Virus record (IMG/VR): IMGVR_UViG_3300014720_000019
Location: 43,116-107,115 of that record
Source of the DNA: a virus
DNA length: 64,000 nt
Strand: one strand, 5' to 3'
Below the pieces are notes generated by a model. The model searched no databases. It saw only the letters and a program-made list of their open reading frames with translations, and was not told the DNA's origin. The position numbers and the translations under genes are program-made. Below, one piece after another: positions 48,601 through 54,376 of this stretch; position 1 is the first letter of the stretch; every line of letters begins with the position of its first letter.

Positions 48601-50212
48601 GCAGTGGTTTTCTAGAAATACTGGACCCAACAAATGGGCCTTATCACTAGGATTAGCTGGTCTAGTAATGCTTAGCAGAGGCGTATCTGATAGCATGGGA
48701 TCTGCAATAGCAGCCGTATCACCACAAGCAGGAAAGTATATAGCAGATCAATTAGAAGCTTTAAACAGTGCTGGTAGATATGGCATGAGAAAGCTACAAG
48801 ATCAGAGTCAATATATTAACTTAGTAGCTGGTGGTACATTTGCATTTGCTGGAGCATATAGCATGTTTAAAGGAGGCCCAACAGCATTAAATCTTGGACT
48901 AACAGCAGTTGGTGCTTTACTAGCAAGTGTTGGCTTAGTGCATGGTATAAACACAATAACAGAGAACAAAGATACTAGATGGGAAGGTGCAAGCAGAGCA
49001 GGCTTATCAGTTGTTGCTAACATATTAACAAGTAAGTACATACCTAAAGGTGTTGACATACTAAGCAAGACAATAGGAGCTAAGATAAGTCAAGAGATAG
49101 GAGAAAAGATAGCAATTGAATCACTAACAACCTCAGTAAGAAGTGCAGGAGGATCTGCACTTAGAAAGCTTGGTGGTGATGCATTAGTAAAGAATGTAGC
49201 AGGTAAGTTAGCAGCTACAAAAGCAGTTGGAAGCTTTGTTGGTAAAGCTGTATCTGGATTTGTTGGAGGACCTTGGGGAGCCACAATAATGATAGGTTGG
49301 AGCATATTTGAATTGTTATCAATATTAATAGCACCAGAAGCTGTGGATCAGACAACATCATGGCTAACTAATTTACCAACACAAGTGTTAGGTGGATATG
49401 GACAGCTTCTATTAACACCATCTAATCAGATATATCAAGATAAAAGATATAGAGACTTAGACACAAGAAATCCTATGTACTTTGGTACAGTAACAGACGC
49501 ATTAAAACAAGAATGGGCGGGTCAAGTAGACACGCTAACTGACTTCACAGGAAGAACCACACTAGCTAGAAACGTAGGAGCATTAGACGCACCAATGGGA
49601 GGCTATCAAGTAACTAGTCAAGGTTATGGTCCTAGATCATTAGATGCGGTTGAAGAGTTAGCTTTGATAATAAGAAGTAAGGGTTATAATCAACTAGTAA
49701 CTGGTAGACAGTTCTGGAACAGTAGAATGGATACCGCATTAAATGTGGCTCTTGTTAATCAATATATGAATATAACTAATCAAATACAAATGCAAGCTTG
49801 GGAGAATGATGTTAGAAAGACAGTAGAAAGAGAGAAGGCTAGAATAACAAAGGCACCAATATTCTCTGCAAAAGACTATAAACAGATGGCTAAAGACACA
49901 CAACCACTAGCAGAGATATTAAATAGTTTATTTGTTAAACAAAGTGCTGAATTTGCAAGTAACAACTCATTAGTAGTTAATGTAAAAGCACAAGCTGCTC
50001 CTGATAATAATCCAAGTCAAAAGATGTCCTTTGGCACTATATCTCCAACCGCTTTAAAGGCAGAGAAGGTAATACAAGATAATGGCACTCCTAAGATATC
50101 ATTTAGCAAAACAGTTGTTCCTAATATTGATCAAGTAAGAAAAGATCATAGAGATTATATTGGTCCTGAAAATACAGTTGCACAACATATTATTGCTCCA
50201 CTTAATGTATAA
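39671..50212 (+). CDS. Giant tape-measure-type protein with N-terminal DNA/RNA non-specific endonuclease domain (3513 aa)
   Basis: At 10.5 kb the largest gene here. Residues about 130-330 (about 40060-40660) form a Serratia-nuclease-type domain: KGFQRGHNFPSSLA (Arg192-Gly-His194, a DRGH variant), TNMTAQ (216-220), and LNTGAWKYLE with Asn225 and Glu233. The His-to-Asn and Asn-to-Glu spacings (31 and 8) match the catalytic layout of that family. The rest has about twenty hydrophobic, Gly/Ala-rich segments (for example LPLAGGLAAGYIGYEFLF) separated by polar helices and coiled coils, the texture of tape-measure proteins that set tail length and enter the host envelope. At about 0.15 nm per residue the upper bound is a tail near 0.5 micrometre. 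A large ejected internal protein is the alternative. Confidence 0.82.
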   Translation: MNLLGKIATGLGLYSATSLGWGVLNNDFNPYQQGDWNWQYKGASYSDRVGNFTMFSDNKSRYNDYLKGYNKTVGYDFNLVGIDPQQVKRQQIIEDNLYKQGTLSSNENLALIGNPTGANTTSSNNLILENKVGGRSLFVTSFNEEKKRPNWVAYNIRKENLGSTERANIFTYDTNVDSRYQMLDSGVKGFQRGHNFPSSLATANEDINKATFVITNMTAQAGELNTGAWKYLEHYLRDQVKDNNQQVVVLSGNYGSGGIGTQGYRKYVDGVEVPSIMWKVAIFLDSNGKISSNSKSIVTAFPNQQNVNSDWRRYQLKNGNDLKTLLNTERLLPALDKETEEAVLKNAFSLPDDKSKLLSLDNLVNNNFMNEAVISTRAREKGIHNPLLGPLFDPSKSMKGVVISNKRTHSESFELARYNASMMGTGRFTSAIEVTDMSTVQGLMYLAKGDQMTWGDKKIAEVFDYAANSPSLASRINEYFFIPNGMGRVYKEEKGFIPSLFGAVGALIDQSYITNNPVLKSYKSDADSYYTTKNSIFQDLLENSSAAILATTSSIGVYLAVGEPLKAMLSKSILDTQKALIDASDSHSIKKNSSTSSNPLVRQLTEAKHRIANVLIGGDKDTNVGFKLQQIERAMGPNANTPYYDVKNGTLSAYYLDNYARYRGASFFESTAQHFLLDIVNPYTVGKAEYIKLRSAINDYVNEVYRPADIKIVDRAKPISGVARTIEWASETIDIDFNGDKRAIKIGTAIEAIRNKTALVDPTNKGVTRAMDSVLIDEINDVVNKKYAVDITNVSLERSMILAKKTQAILNLIPMPWAWGIFAGRQDKVTAPMIGNLLDIEGFTRHINASISNQGFWGAANEFMYFNIDGNNSNNAAYRITNHIATSTRAILAFNDRGGQSKADLEAIEQVASTYSNAEKVVVERLDKAEKARSYKSSTTLGREIFNTDALNQDEVLELLDLEANYQSEWKKASGSRTNIKQITLDDTLYKYANKGNATNSLGFSLHTLDKGGDYTGMKIASTKLAGAKWIVGALFIPHLLGVEFLQRSGASLLTTALQQLNFNKTTTNTTIELQSTNFVSGREFAKYFGANNNIADVIGNVETLVGLAGITTWAWKNSSSFMPEIHAKLYQGDNVFNSITEIATELDSSTGNYKFNAVNGRAAIEGVLNNKAGNINSFRAKLASDKEVVFSVVRDGSKIVGLQTLNAQIKKNMTSFGITLGLSLTAMQTARYVISSAINGERQLTGSALLSTYALAVPAVIIGTTSIADNIAHTVNLLSGGKTGWNDYKLTSAVTRGLLWTTQQTANIFAKSPLLATTIAATGLLTAYISGAAKYLTPFQGDINGPRLDETNTTAITKLGKYVEHVNRKINNAYNNAEADKGDIAVSDTVSPLEVNGALFAIALSKIMNPILSSQKGSTAYVVAIQSPTPVFQYYSVYKTIKDSQGNTYSTLNLGLQGPPAFGFAPINLSLPIAFAMNARSNDGILIRTGYLGTGLMLNENNKDSMSMQDYLNLYGNVALWSGLAVKGVSTLYSVRTKGINKQITKSGTQAALPPLVQSMKGGRDAFLSTIGTLPLKIAAQSFTIATGDVRMMSLRLRGGYLSMLPIGINALVMGAFSNHLYDVFKQTTQPYVDREKAKDDKDPIRAVLIGGMAITYGIRDYYKNTFQRAKELTRLEGILLNGTDKIAYDMSSINIFSSAGQNKYVKGAIKVLNIVSGAASPVISKIAPSISAVKQLYQSATTNVSRVFSSTSRKARYGKSAIMGGLFYHFITDPKAGLINPEVAFGDLKTQEEDKYTWSPRRLTTVAGGALLFAATAHLSGVTPATLNPFQPLRSEEIFDSYRARLETVVELRGKKGPLNNVRSWYNEYRLTAQSREVQTIFDALQNGDPLIEELKKIETDPATGKPVTRTIAYLTSNPLSNIKNQAANNAKDVIDNLSQLDPTNTGHLDLVSAAKADPKAVLDKLYVDDGIGKPRVNIEKHTTTLEAIDFAHPNVSTNIRVSRISKFAVVGVGLGAGLMLSNYLAQSFGYKDIQDAFIGAGSNDKYSLTEQIKTGLIDLLKIQTKQDREHSYDLAKGLVGPNFRTSKGEFLLAPENTVKGSINKAVKNLSNLVISNAPNTFVGLGAVGITVRPDDNDVRVRDYFQLQSASQDFSSAMYSMSAVFGLQELAKKGFLANTIIAATRGVDDKELNQAQLRSIATNIITAVYSQPIRKPKDRIKFTTPNKLMLEGMQGNRQLSMSVTNRLKNLQAMSYGTTEQLALYTLTNNMFVADPAIQNQFYKALRQLSLHDDQTGLGELNQNTLIGGRLNVSSVKIKGNNDNPFTPFKLTTVESNNEDAFFEMQGIAVQLTTNQYLEQKDLGEMLKDNIARFYASSSLQGLVNALPPGLGLVAQILAAVGGIGVVASMLYTAGYRASMNQASVVNTRLYEQLNKFYDKDNWFTDNKVEGIETPNTTGTHYLTVKRAGVVFAVEEGLTSTQIQKYQDDIDKLQSKLALSFDQSYTQFSDRYGAEYTNNKQKLEAFYNDIIDSNKVTGSTTTVLAQRDQLIARNYAKEFQPVMGVANQTVVTYNTSNNQRITEHLIDQFTQKQVLDAYLEGQHLQHLEIAKNSKGAIKPMSIRDFTDKYYKNITYDDLLNSKIKGFESNGYNIFGKDRFATRMSINLITEVYAAKYDYIIDTFFNTVDESIDDVFKIRDDNIYSKFTSNSINELDLNTHTSVKAHAANRRLEMKIQLRENIKTRMDSIFAPKKTGKWAWLDSLLTFVGGNSTVRDNIQGMTLQAGEAAMDTVKGIRSDLGGMFNRTGPVPTYLTTEAQEAVKQEIIKRTGQGVKGSMPVSSIPAPLQSQGATLSFENTLLSFGSGLMAAFQFMQFASMNLLTMRAAASISSSKTGEREKEMAREELAKEGFENIFAAMFWGTILSGELIKGYGLPLAGGLAAGYIGYEFLFNKRGIGMTITGGAVGAGLFATAVGMQWFSRNTGPNKWALSLGLAGLVMLSRGVSDSMGSAIAAVSPQAGKYIADQLEALNSAGRYGMRKLQDQSQYINLVAGGTFAFAGAYSMFKGGPTALNLGLTAVGALLASVGLVHGINTITENKDTRWEGASRAGLSVVANILTSKYIPKGVDILSKTIGAKISQEIGEKIAIESLTTSVRSAGGSALRKLGGDALVKNVAGKLAATKAVGSFVGKAVSGFVGGPWGATIMIGWSIFELLSILIAPEAVDQTTSWLTNLPTQVLGGYGQLLLTPSNQIYQDKRYRDLDTRNPMYFGTVTDALKQEWAGQVDTLTDFTGRTTLARNVGALDAPMGGYQVTSQGYGPRSLDAVEELALIIRSKGYNQLVTGRQFWNSRMDTALNVALVNQYMNITNQIQMQAWENDVRKTVEREKARITKAPIFSAKDYKQMAKDTQPLAEILNSLFVKQSAEFASNNSLVVNVKAQAAPDNNPSQKMSFGTISPTALKAEKVIQDNGTPKISFSKTVVPNIDQVRKDHRDYIGPENTVAQHIIAPLNV

Positions 50213-50241
50213 TATATACATTACTTACAATATACAAATAA

Positions 50242-51330
50242 ATGTCTAACACTACCAGACAAGATAATAGACCCGCCACATATTCAGTTAGTAAACTAAG
50301 AACATTTCACACATGTTCTATGATGTACAAATATAAGTATGTAGATAAACTTAGAGATAACAGTCTAACAAAAGCCACCTTACTTGGCTCTTGTTTACAT
50401 CAAATATTAGAAGACACATATAGACCACATATTAACATTGATAATCCACCTAGAATATTAGAAGAAGCTATTATATTAGCCTCTACCAATGAAGTACTAA
50501 GTAAGGTGTTTGTACATGATTTAACTGAGCAAATAACAACTGTATATAACTACTACAAGCAAGTAGATGATTTATATTACAGAGCAAGTGTTGATTACAC
50601 AGGCCCTAATGCAATTAGAAAAGGTGATGGTACTGTTGCACAAGCACCAGAGATGACAGCAACTTGGAAAAAAGAGATTGCTAAATTAAACATTACTAAC
50701 ACGCAGGACACTATTAACTCCTATATCAAATCAGTTGATGGTAGATGGGAGAATATAGACTTCTTTGACCTAGTACTAAATGTTATAAAGATTGCTAACA
50801 AGTTTAGCTTGGCACCTTCTATTAAGAAGATATTAGGAGTTGAATTAGAGTTCTCACCTGAGACTAACATTATAACAACGCCTAACACTGGAGATAAGGG
50901 ACCAATACTAGAAGCATATATAGATCTAATAGCAGAGATGCAAGATGGAGAAGTTGCTATTATTGATTATAAGAGTGGCTCACAAGACTACACAGCAGCA
51001 GACATTGACTTTAACAGCCAGCTACTAACATATTCATATGCGTATGAGCAATTAACCCAACAACAACCTAAGTACATTGGTATATACAATCTAAGAACTA
51101 ATAGTCTTGTATACAGTCAAATGGTGCCAGCTTTTAGAGATCAGGTAATACAACAATTAACCTCTGTTCACAAAGATATTACTAATAACAAGTTTGAGAA
51201 GAGAATACCCAACAAAGACTATGCTAACTCTTGTCCATGCCTTGATCAATTCCATAAACCCTGCCCCTTTTTACAACATTGCTATCCTGATCTATTTAAT
51301 AAGATAAACAATATAACAGTTGATTTATAA
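50242..51330 (+). CDS. Cas4/RecB-family PD-(D/E)XK nuclease with Fe-S cysteines (362 aa)
   Basis: Predicted DNA exonuclease. It has the RecB/Cas4 layout: YSVSKLRTFHTC with Cys25, GSCLHQILED (motif His53), AYIDLIAE and VAIIDYKSGS (catalytic Asp, Asp and Lys), and QLLTYSYAYEQL. The C-terminal cysteines SCPCLDQFHKPCPFLQHC (Cys331, 333, 341, 347) with Cys25 can form the 4Fe-4S cluster of Cas4/AddB enzymes. No cas1, cas2, helicase or CRISPR array is nearby, so this is a stand-alone phage nuclease, likely for recombination, replication-end processing or host DNA degradation. It follows the tape-measure gene by 29 bases and is followed by a terminator. Confidence 0.85.
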   Translation: MSNTTRQDNRPATYSVSKLRTFHTCSMMYKYKYVDKLRDNSLTKATLLGSCLHQILEDTYRPHINIDNPPRILEEAIILASTNEVLSKVFVHDLTEQITTVYNYYKQVDDLYYRASVDYTGPNAIRKGDGTVAQAPEMTATWKKEIAKLNITNTQDTINSYIKSVDGRWENIDFFDLVLNVIKIANKFSLAPSIKKILGVELEFSPETNIITTPNTGDKGPILEAYIDLIAEMQDGEVAIIDYKSGSQDYTAADIDFNSQLLTYSYAYEQLTQQQPKYIGIYNLRTNSLVYSQMVPAFRDQVIQQLTSVHKDITNNKFEKRIPNKDYANSCPCLDQFHKPCPFLQHCYPDLFNKINNITVDL

Positions 51331-51361
51331 CTATTAGACAAATAATTAAATACTAACAATT

Positions 51362-51405
51362 TATAGGCGCTATTATAGTAAACATATGCTATAATAGCGC
51401 CTATA
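51362..51405 (+). terminator. Hairpin terminator after the Cas4-like gene
   Basis: A 17-bp stem (51362-51378 with 51389-51405) with a GC-rich core (GGCGC/GCGCC) and a 10-base loop, followed by ATTTGT. It probably ends the long + strand late transcript. The 77 bases after it are AT-rich and hold a possible TATACT box (51428-51433) for the next two genes. Confidence 0.85.
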
Positions 51406-51482
51406 TTTGTAATAGATATAATTACTTTATACTATTAACAAATTAAATAAATATTTACTATTTTGTATAAGAGGATACAATT

Positions 51483-51866
51483 TTGAGGCCGCATGAGGGC
51501 AGGAGTAAGCTACTCAATTACATTAAAAAGGAATACCCTTGGAAGCAACCTTTTATATATGTATATAGAGAAGATAACAGACTAATGAGTCATGAGTTTA
51601 GTTGGACACAGGTTGAGACGGCTATTAAATGGGCCAAATCAATTAATCCAGAGAACTATAAGATTATGATGTACTTAGCAACCACAGAGAGAACAAGGCA
51701 GGCAATAGCAGATGCTTTGTATTTAGACATGACAACAATCAAAAGAAGAGCTGATAAATGTTTAAATCAAATAATGCATTATTTGATTGGAGTATATGTT
51801 AAACAAGAAGACTTTGATGATTTAATACAACCAATTGATCTTAGATCAAAACTAGATTTGGATTAA
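51483..51866 (+). CDS. Helix-turn-helix protein, sigma-region-4-like (127 aa)
   Basis: Start codon TTG at 51483, chosen because AGAGGA lies about 8 bases upstream and no in-frame ATG exists before residue 35. The C-terminal part TERTRQAIADALYLDMTTIKRRADKCLNQIM has the spacing of a sigma-70 region 4 type helix-turn-helix (quoted parts: RQAIADALYLDMTTIKRRAD). The N-terminal half is basic and aromatic. It could be a transcription regulator or phage sigma-like factor, or a DNA-binding packaging protein. It is 4 bases upstream of the next gene. Confidence 0.6.
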   Translation: MRPHEGRSKLLNYIKKEYPWKQPFIYVYREDNRLMSHEFSWTQVETAIKWAKSINPENYKIMMYLATTERTRQAIADALYLDMTTIKRRADKCLNQIMHYLIGVYVKQEDFDDLIQPIDLRSKLDLD

Positions 51867-51870
51867 TAGT

Positions 51871-52650
51871 ATGATAGATCCGCATTTATTTGTAAAGAAG
51901 ATAGAACAAGATTTAAGAGATCAACTAACAATTGATGGCAGAATTGGAGAGAAACCCTATCAACTAATACTTAATGATCTAGATTATTTAAGAGAGAAGT
52001 TAGTAGAAGATAATAGTTTAGCAACTCCTACAATAGTACCAACTAACTTAATTGATCAACATGGCTTAGCAAGTTATTTAATACAGTTTTATCAATCGGG
52101 TCAGCCTCTTGCAAGTATAGCTAATTCATTATCAACTATTGCTGGAATGGCTATTAAAGTTACAGACATTGAAGAGTGGCTAACAACTTATAAAGAGACT
52201 AATAGTTTATACATTAAACCTAATGAGAATAAGATTGGATCAATCTTTGATGCTAGTTCTAGATATCAAGACTTGTATGAGAATCTAACAAACTTATTAG
52301 AAGATATAAAACTAGCAGCTAATGACAGTTTTAAACACAAATCAACAACAAAGGAGCAAGTGCTTATTGAGTTGTTTAGAGAGATGAGAATGCTCACAAC
52401 AGAGGCTGATAAGTTTGTATCAACTCAGATAAGAGCACAATCAATGAGAACATTAATAGCAGACATTGTTAATGCGGTGTCTGCATACAATCCAATTGTT
52501 GCTAGAGATCTAATAAGTATTATTAAAGTTAAGAGTTCACTGTGGGATGCATTACTACTTGGAGGAATATCACAGCCAGTACTACATCAAGTTGATAAGA
52601 ACACTATAAAACAGATGAGAGCTGAATTAAAAGAAGATGACGATGAGTAA
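51871..52650 (+). CDS. Helical hypothetical protein, possible small terminase or regulator (259 aa)
   Basis: Not firmly recognised. Residues about 70-105 (YLIQFYQSGQPLASIANSLS, then KVTDIEEWLTTY) look like a resolvase or TerS-type helix-turn-helix. Residues 125-240 are a long helical oligomerisation region, and the tail is acidic (KEDDDE). This order, DNA-binding head plus central helices plus acidic tail, fits small terminase subunits, and none is seen elsewhere in the window; but it also fits a regulator working with the upstream protein. It ends at a strong bidirectional terminator. Confidence 0.5.
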   Translation: MIDPHLFVKKIEQDLRDQLTIDGRIGEKPYQLILNDLDYLREKLVEDNSLATPTIVPTNLIDQHGLASYLIQFYQSGQPLASIANSLSTIAGMAIKVTDIEEWLTTYKETNSLYIKPNENKIGSIFDASSRYQDLYENLTNLLEDIKLAANDSFKHKSTTKEQVLIELFREMRMLTTEADKFVSTQIRAQSMRTLIADIVNAVSAYNPIVARDLISIIKVKSSLWDALLLGGISQPVLHQVDKNTIKQMRAELKEDDDE

Positions 52651-52665
52651 TAATAATAAATAAAC

Positions 52666-52733
52666 AATAAACAAATAAAATAATAAAAGGAGCCCTATAA
52701 TTTAAGCTCCTTTTATTATTTTATTTGTTTATT
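52666..52733. terminator. Long bidirectional terminator between convergent genes
   Basis: A 28-bp perfect stem (52666-52693 with 52706-52733) with a 12-base loop and a GGAGC core. A-rich on the left and T-rich on the right, it serves both the + gene ending at 52650 and the - gene whose last codons and stop (52721) lie within the right arm. Confidence 0.92.
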
Positions 52734-53557
52734 AAACGTAATAAAAACTTATAGAATTTAACAGGGCTTCTCTTAACTGTTTTTATACTATTATGCAACC
52801 AATTAGTCTTTAGTATAAGAGTTTGTAATGTATCTTCTAGTAAAGCAACAGTTGTATTAAACCTATTTAATGTTTGTCTATCATCCTCATAATTTATAGT
52901 AGGAGTAATAACCCAATGAAGCTCAATAATTCCATATATTTGTTCTTTATAGCCTAATAACTTATAAGACTTTGATTGAAGTCCAAGCTTATCTAAATAT
53001 TGATCACCCTTACTATTAAGTTCTGTTTTATCTATTCTTTGAAACTCTCTAGTTGAGCCTAATAGTATTTCATCTTTTATATAGTCAATAGGTATGTTTT
53101 GTATGTCATTTTTAGTAGATGATACTTTATTACTAACAACTTCATAAATTATACTAAACTTCATTAGATGTGCTCTAGTATGATCATATGTACCATTATG
53201 AATTTTACCAATTGCAACTCTATCAGCTCCTGTAATACCTAGTAATTGATTCATCAGATCATCTAATCTATCTAGTAATATTAAATCCTTCTTAGTTATA
53301 AAATTATAACTCTCCTCTACTTTTTGAGGAAGAGCTAATAAACCAGTAATAAATGATATTAGGTCATTTAACTTTTGTATTCCAAATACAAATATTAATA
53401 TATATAATAAAAGATTTGTATCAGAGTAGTCTTCTAATCCCATAGTTCTTTTTATATCATGTAATAAACTAGGCTCCTCTTTTATCTCATATGATTTATT
53501 GTTATTAGTATTATTAGTATGGCTATTTATATTATGTTGATGGGTATATTTAGTCAT
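52721..53557 (-). CDS. Membrane-anchored GAF-like protein (278 aa)
   Basis: The N-terminal 40 residues are Asn/His-rich and polar. One strong hydrophobic helix follows (about 48-75, LLLYILIFVFGI and ISFITGLLAL), then a globular domain with a GAF-like pattern: a leading helix (LDRLDDLMNQLLGITGADRV), strand AIGKIHNGTYDH, and a closing strand YGIIELHWV, as in small-molecule-sensing GAF domains. A C-terminal basic helix may lie on the membrane. No kinase, cyclase or effector domain is fused. It faces the + strand across a shared terminator and has a 17-base palindrome just upstream. The ligand and role are unknown. Confidence 0.6.
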   Translation of the reverse strand: MTKYTHQHNINSHTNNTNNNKSYEIKEEPSLLHDIKRTMGLEDYSDTNLLLYILIFVFGIQKLNDLISFITGLLALPQKVEESYNFITKKDLILLDRLDDLMNQLLGITGADRVAIGKIHNGTYDHTRAHLMKFSIIYEVVSNKVSSTKNDIQNIPIDYIKDEILLGSTREFQRIDKTELNSKGDQYLDKLGLQSKSYKLLGYKEQIYGIIELHWVITPTINYEDDRQTLNRFNTTVALLEDTLQTLILKTNWLHNSIKTVKRSPVKFYKFLLRLINK

Positions 53558-53575
53558 AAATTCTTTGTATAGTTT

Positions 53576-53592
53576 TGTTATACGTTATAACA
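53576..53592. promoter_or_regulatory. Palindromic operator-like site
   Basis: TGTTATA-CGT-TATAACA, a perfect 7+7 inverted repeat with a 3-base spacer, lies 19 bases upstream of the - strand GAF-like gene in the 183-bp divergent region (53558-53740). The rest of that region holds only a weaker 8-bp stem-loop (53626-53650) and AT-rich DNA. The site could bind a dimeric regulator. Confidence 0.35.
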
Positions 53593-53740
53593 TTTATATA
53601 AAGGAATATACTAAGACATAATATTTATTAGTTGGTTTAATGAACTAATAATAGGTCCAAATAACACTATAAATATGCCATATTTATAGATATAAAATAT
53701 GTTATATAGTTTATATAACAATATTAATAACAATAATCAG

Positions 53741-53887
53741 ATGGCAACCAAACAACCAGAACCTAAAGCCCTTTTTGCTAAAGGCCCCACCAAAGGAACA
53801 AAGATAAATACAAAGAAAACCAATAGCAAGGGTAATGTAAAAGCTAAACTAAGCTCTAGCTATACAAAAGGTAAATGCTCAATGTAG
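53741..53887 (+). CDS. Small Lys-rich protein (48 aa)
   Basis: A short, very basic frame (MATKQPEPKALFAKGPTKGT, then further Lys/Thr/Ser residues) that ends before a terminator on the + strand, alone among - strand genes. A longer version from 53699 would add MLYSLYNNINNNNQ, which looks like translated AT-rich leader, so I start at MATKQ. The composition suggests binding to nucleic acid or disorder. Independent promoter and terminator boundaries support it being a gene; no family is recognised. Confidence 0.5.
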   Translation: MATKQPEPKALFAKGPTKGTKINTKKTNSKGNVKAKLSSSYTKGKCSM

Positions 53888-53913
53888 TAGTCAATACTAA
53901 ATAAATAACAAAT

Positions 53914-53949
53914 AATAAAAGAAGGAGATATTACACTCCTTCTTTTATT
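53914..53949. terminator. Bidirectional terminator between convergent genes
   Basis: A 14-bp perfect stem (53914-53927 with 53936-53949) with core GAAGGAG/CTCCTTC and an 8-base loop, T-rich on both outgoing sides. It separates the small + gene from the barstar-like - gene. Confidence 0.9.
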
Positions 53950-53968
53950 GTTATTATAAGTTATAAAA

Positions 53969-54376
53969 CTAATAAATATAAGTACCAAGATAGAAATTAA
54001 GAGGCGTTGTTTTATCCTTATTAGCATCCCTTAATATATTAACAGCAGTATAATAAGCTTCTGAATCATCATTAAAGAACAACTCACTATTAACCCATAT
54101 AATATTAACTTGTAGTCCCTTATCAACAGCATCTATAACACTAGTAAAAGGACTAATAATATGCTCAATTACTGTTGGATTATTGTTAGTCCATATATCA
54201 ATAATATCTCCTAAACACTCATCTAATGCATCATAGTTACGATCATAATACTCAGGAAACTTTAATAGCAGTCCAATTTCAGTTAAGAACTCTTTCTTAT
54301 TAGATATCTTATTACCATCTAATATAAGATAAACATTAGTTAGATCTGTCTTATTAACTGTGTTACTTGATGTCAT
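53969..54376 (-). CDS. Barstar-family protein (135 aa)
   Basis: Barstar inhibits barnase-type ribonucleases by plugging the active site. The family block is clear: LILDGNKISNKKEFLTEI (residues 17-34), then KFPEYYDRNYDALDECLGDI (39-58). The two barnase-contacting acids of Bacillus barstar (Asp35, Asp39) correspond to Asp49 and Glu53, and the neighbouring Cys is kept (Cys54). The length is somewhat above that of barstar (90). No RNase toxin lies nearby, so it is not half of a toxin-immunity pair here; neutralising a host barnase-like effector is the best inference. AAAGGAAG lies 6 bases before the ATG, which overlaps the upstream stop by ATGA. Confidence 0.85.
   Translation of the reverse strand: MTSSNTVNKTDLTNVYLILDGNKISNKKEFLTEIGLLLKFPEYYDRNYDALDECLGDIIDIWTNNNPTVIEHIISPFTSVIDAVDKGLQVNIIWVNSELFFNDDSEAYYTAVNILRDANKDKTTPLNFYLGTYIY

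Noticed and set aside
50242-51330. Possible CRISPR-Cas locus suggested by the Cas4-like protein
   Set aside because: No cas1/cas2 or effector genes and no array of spaced direct repeats are present in the window.
53668-53675. TATAAATA, resembling the T4 late promoter -10 box
   Set aside because: The same octamer occurs inside genes by chance (for example near 22790, 26127 and 32180) in this AT-rich DNA, and it is not consistently placed before late genes.
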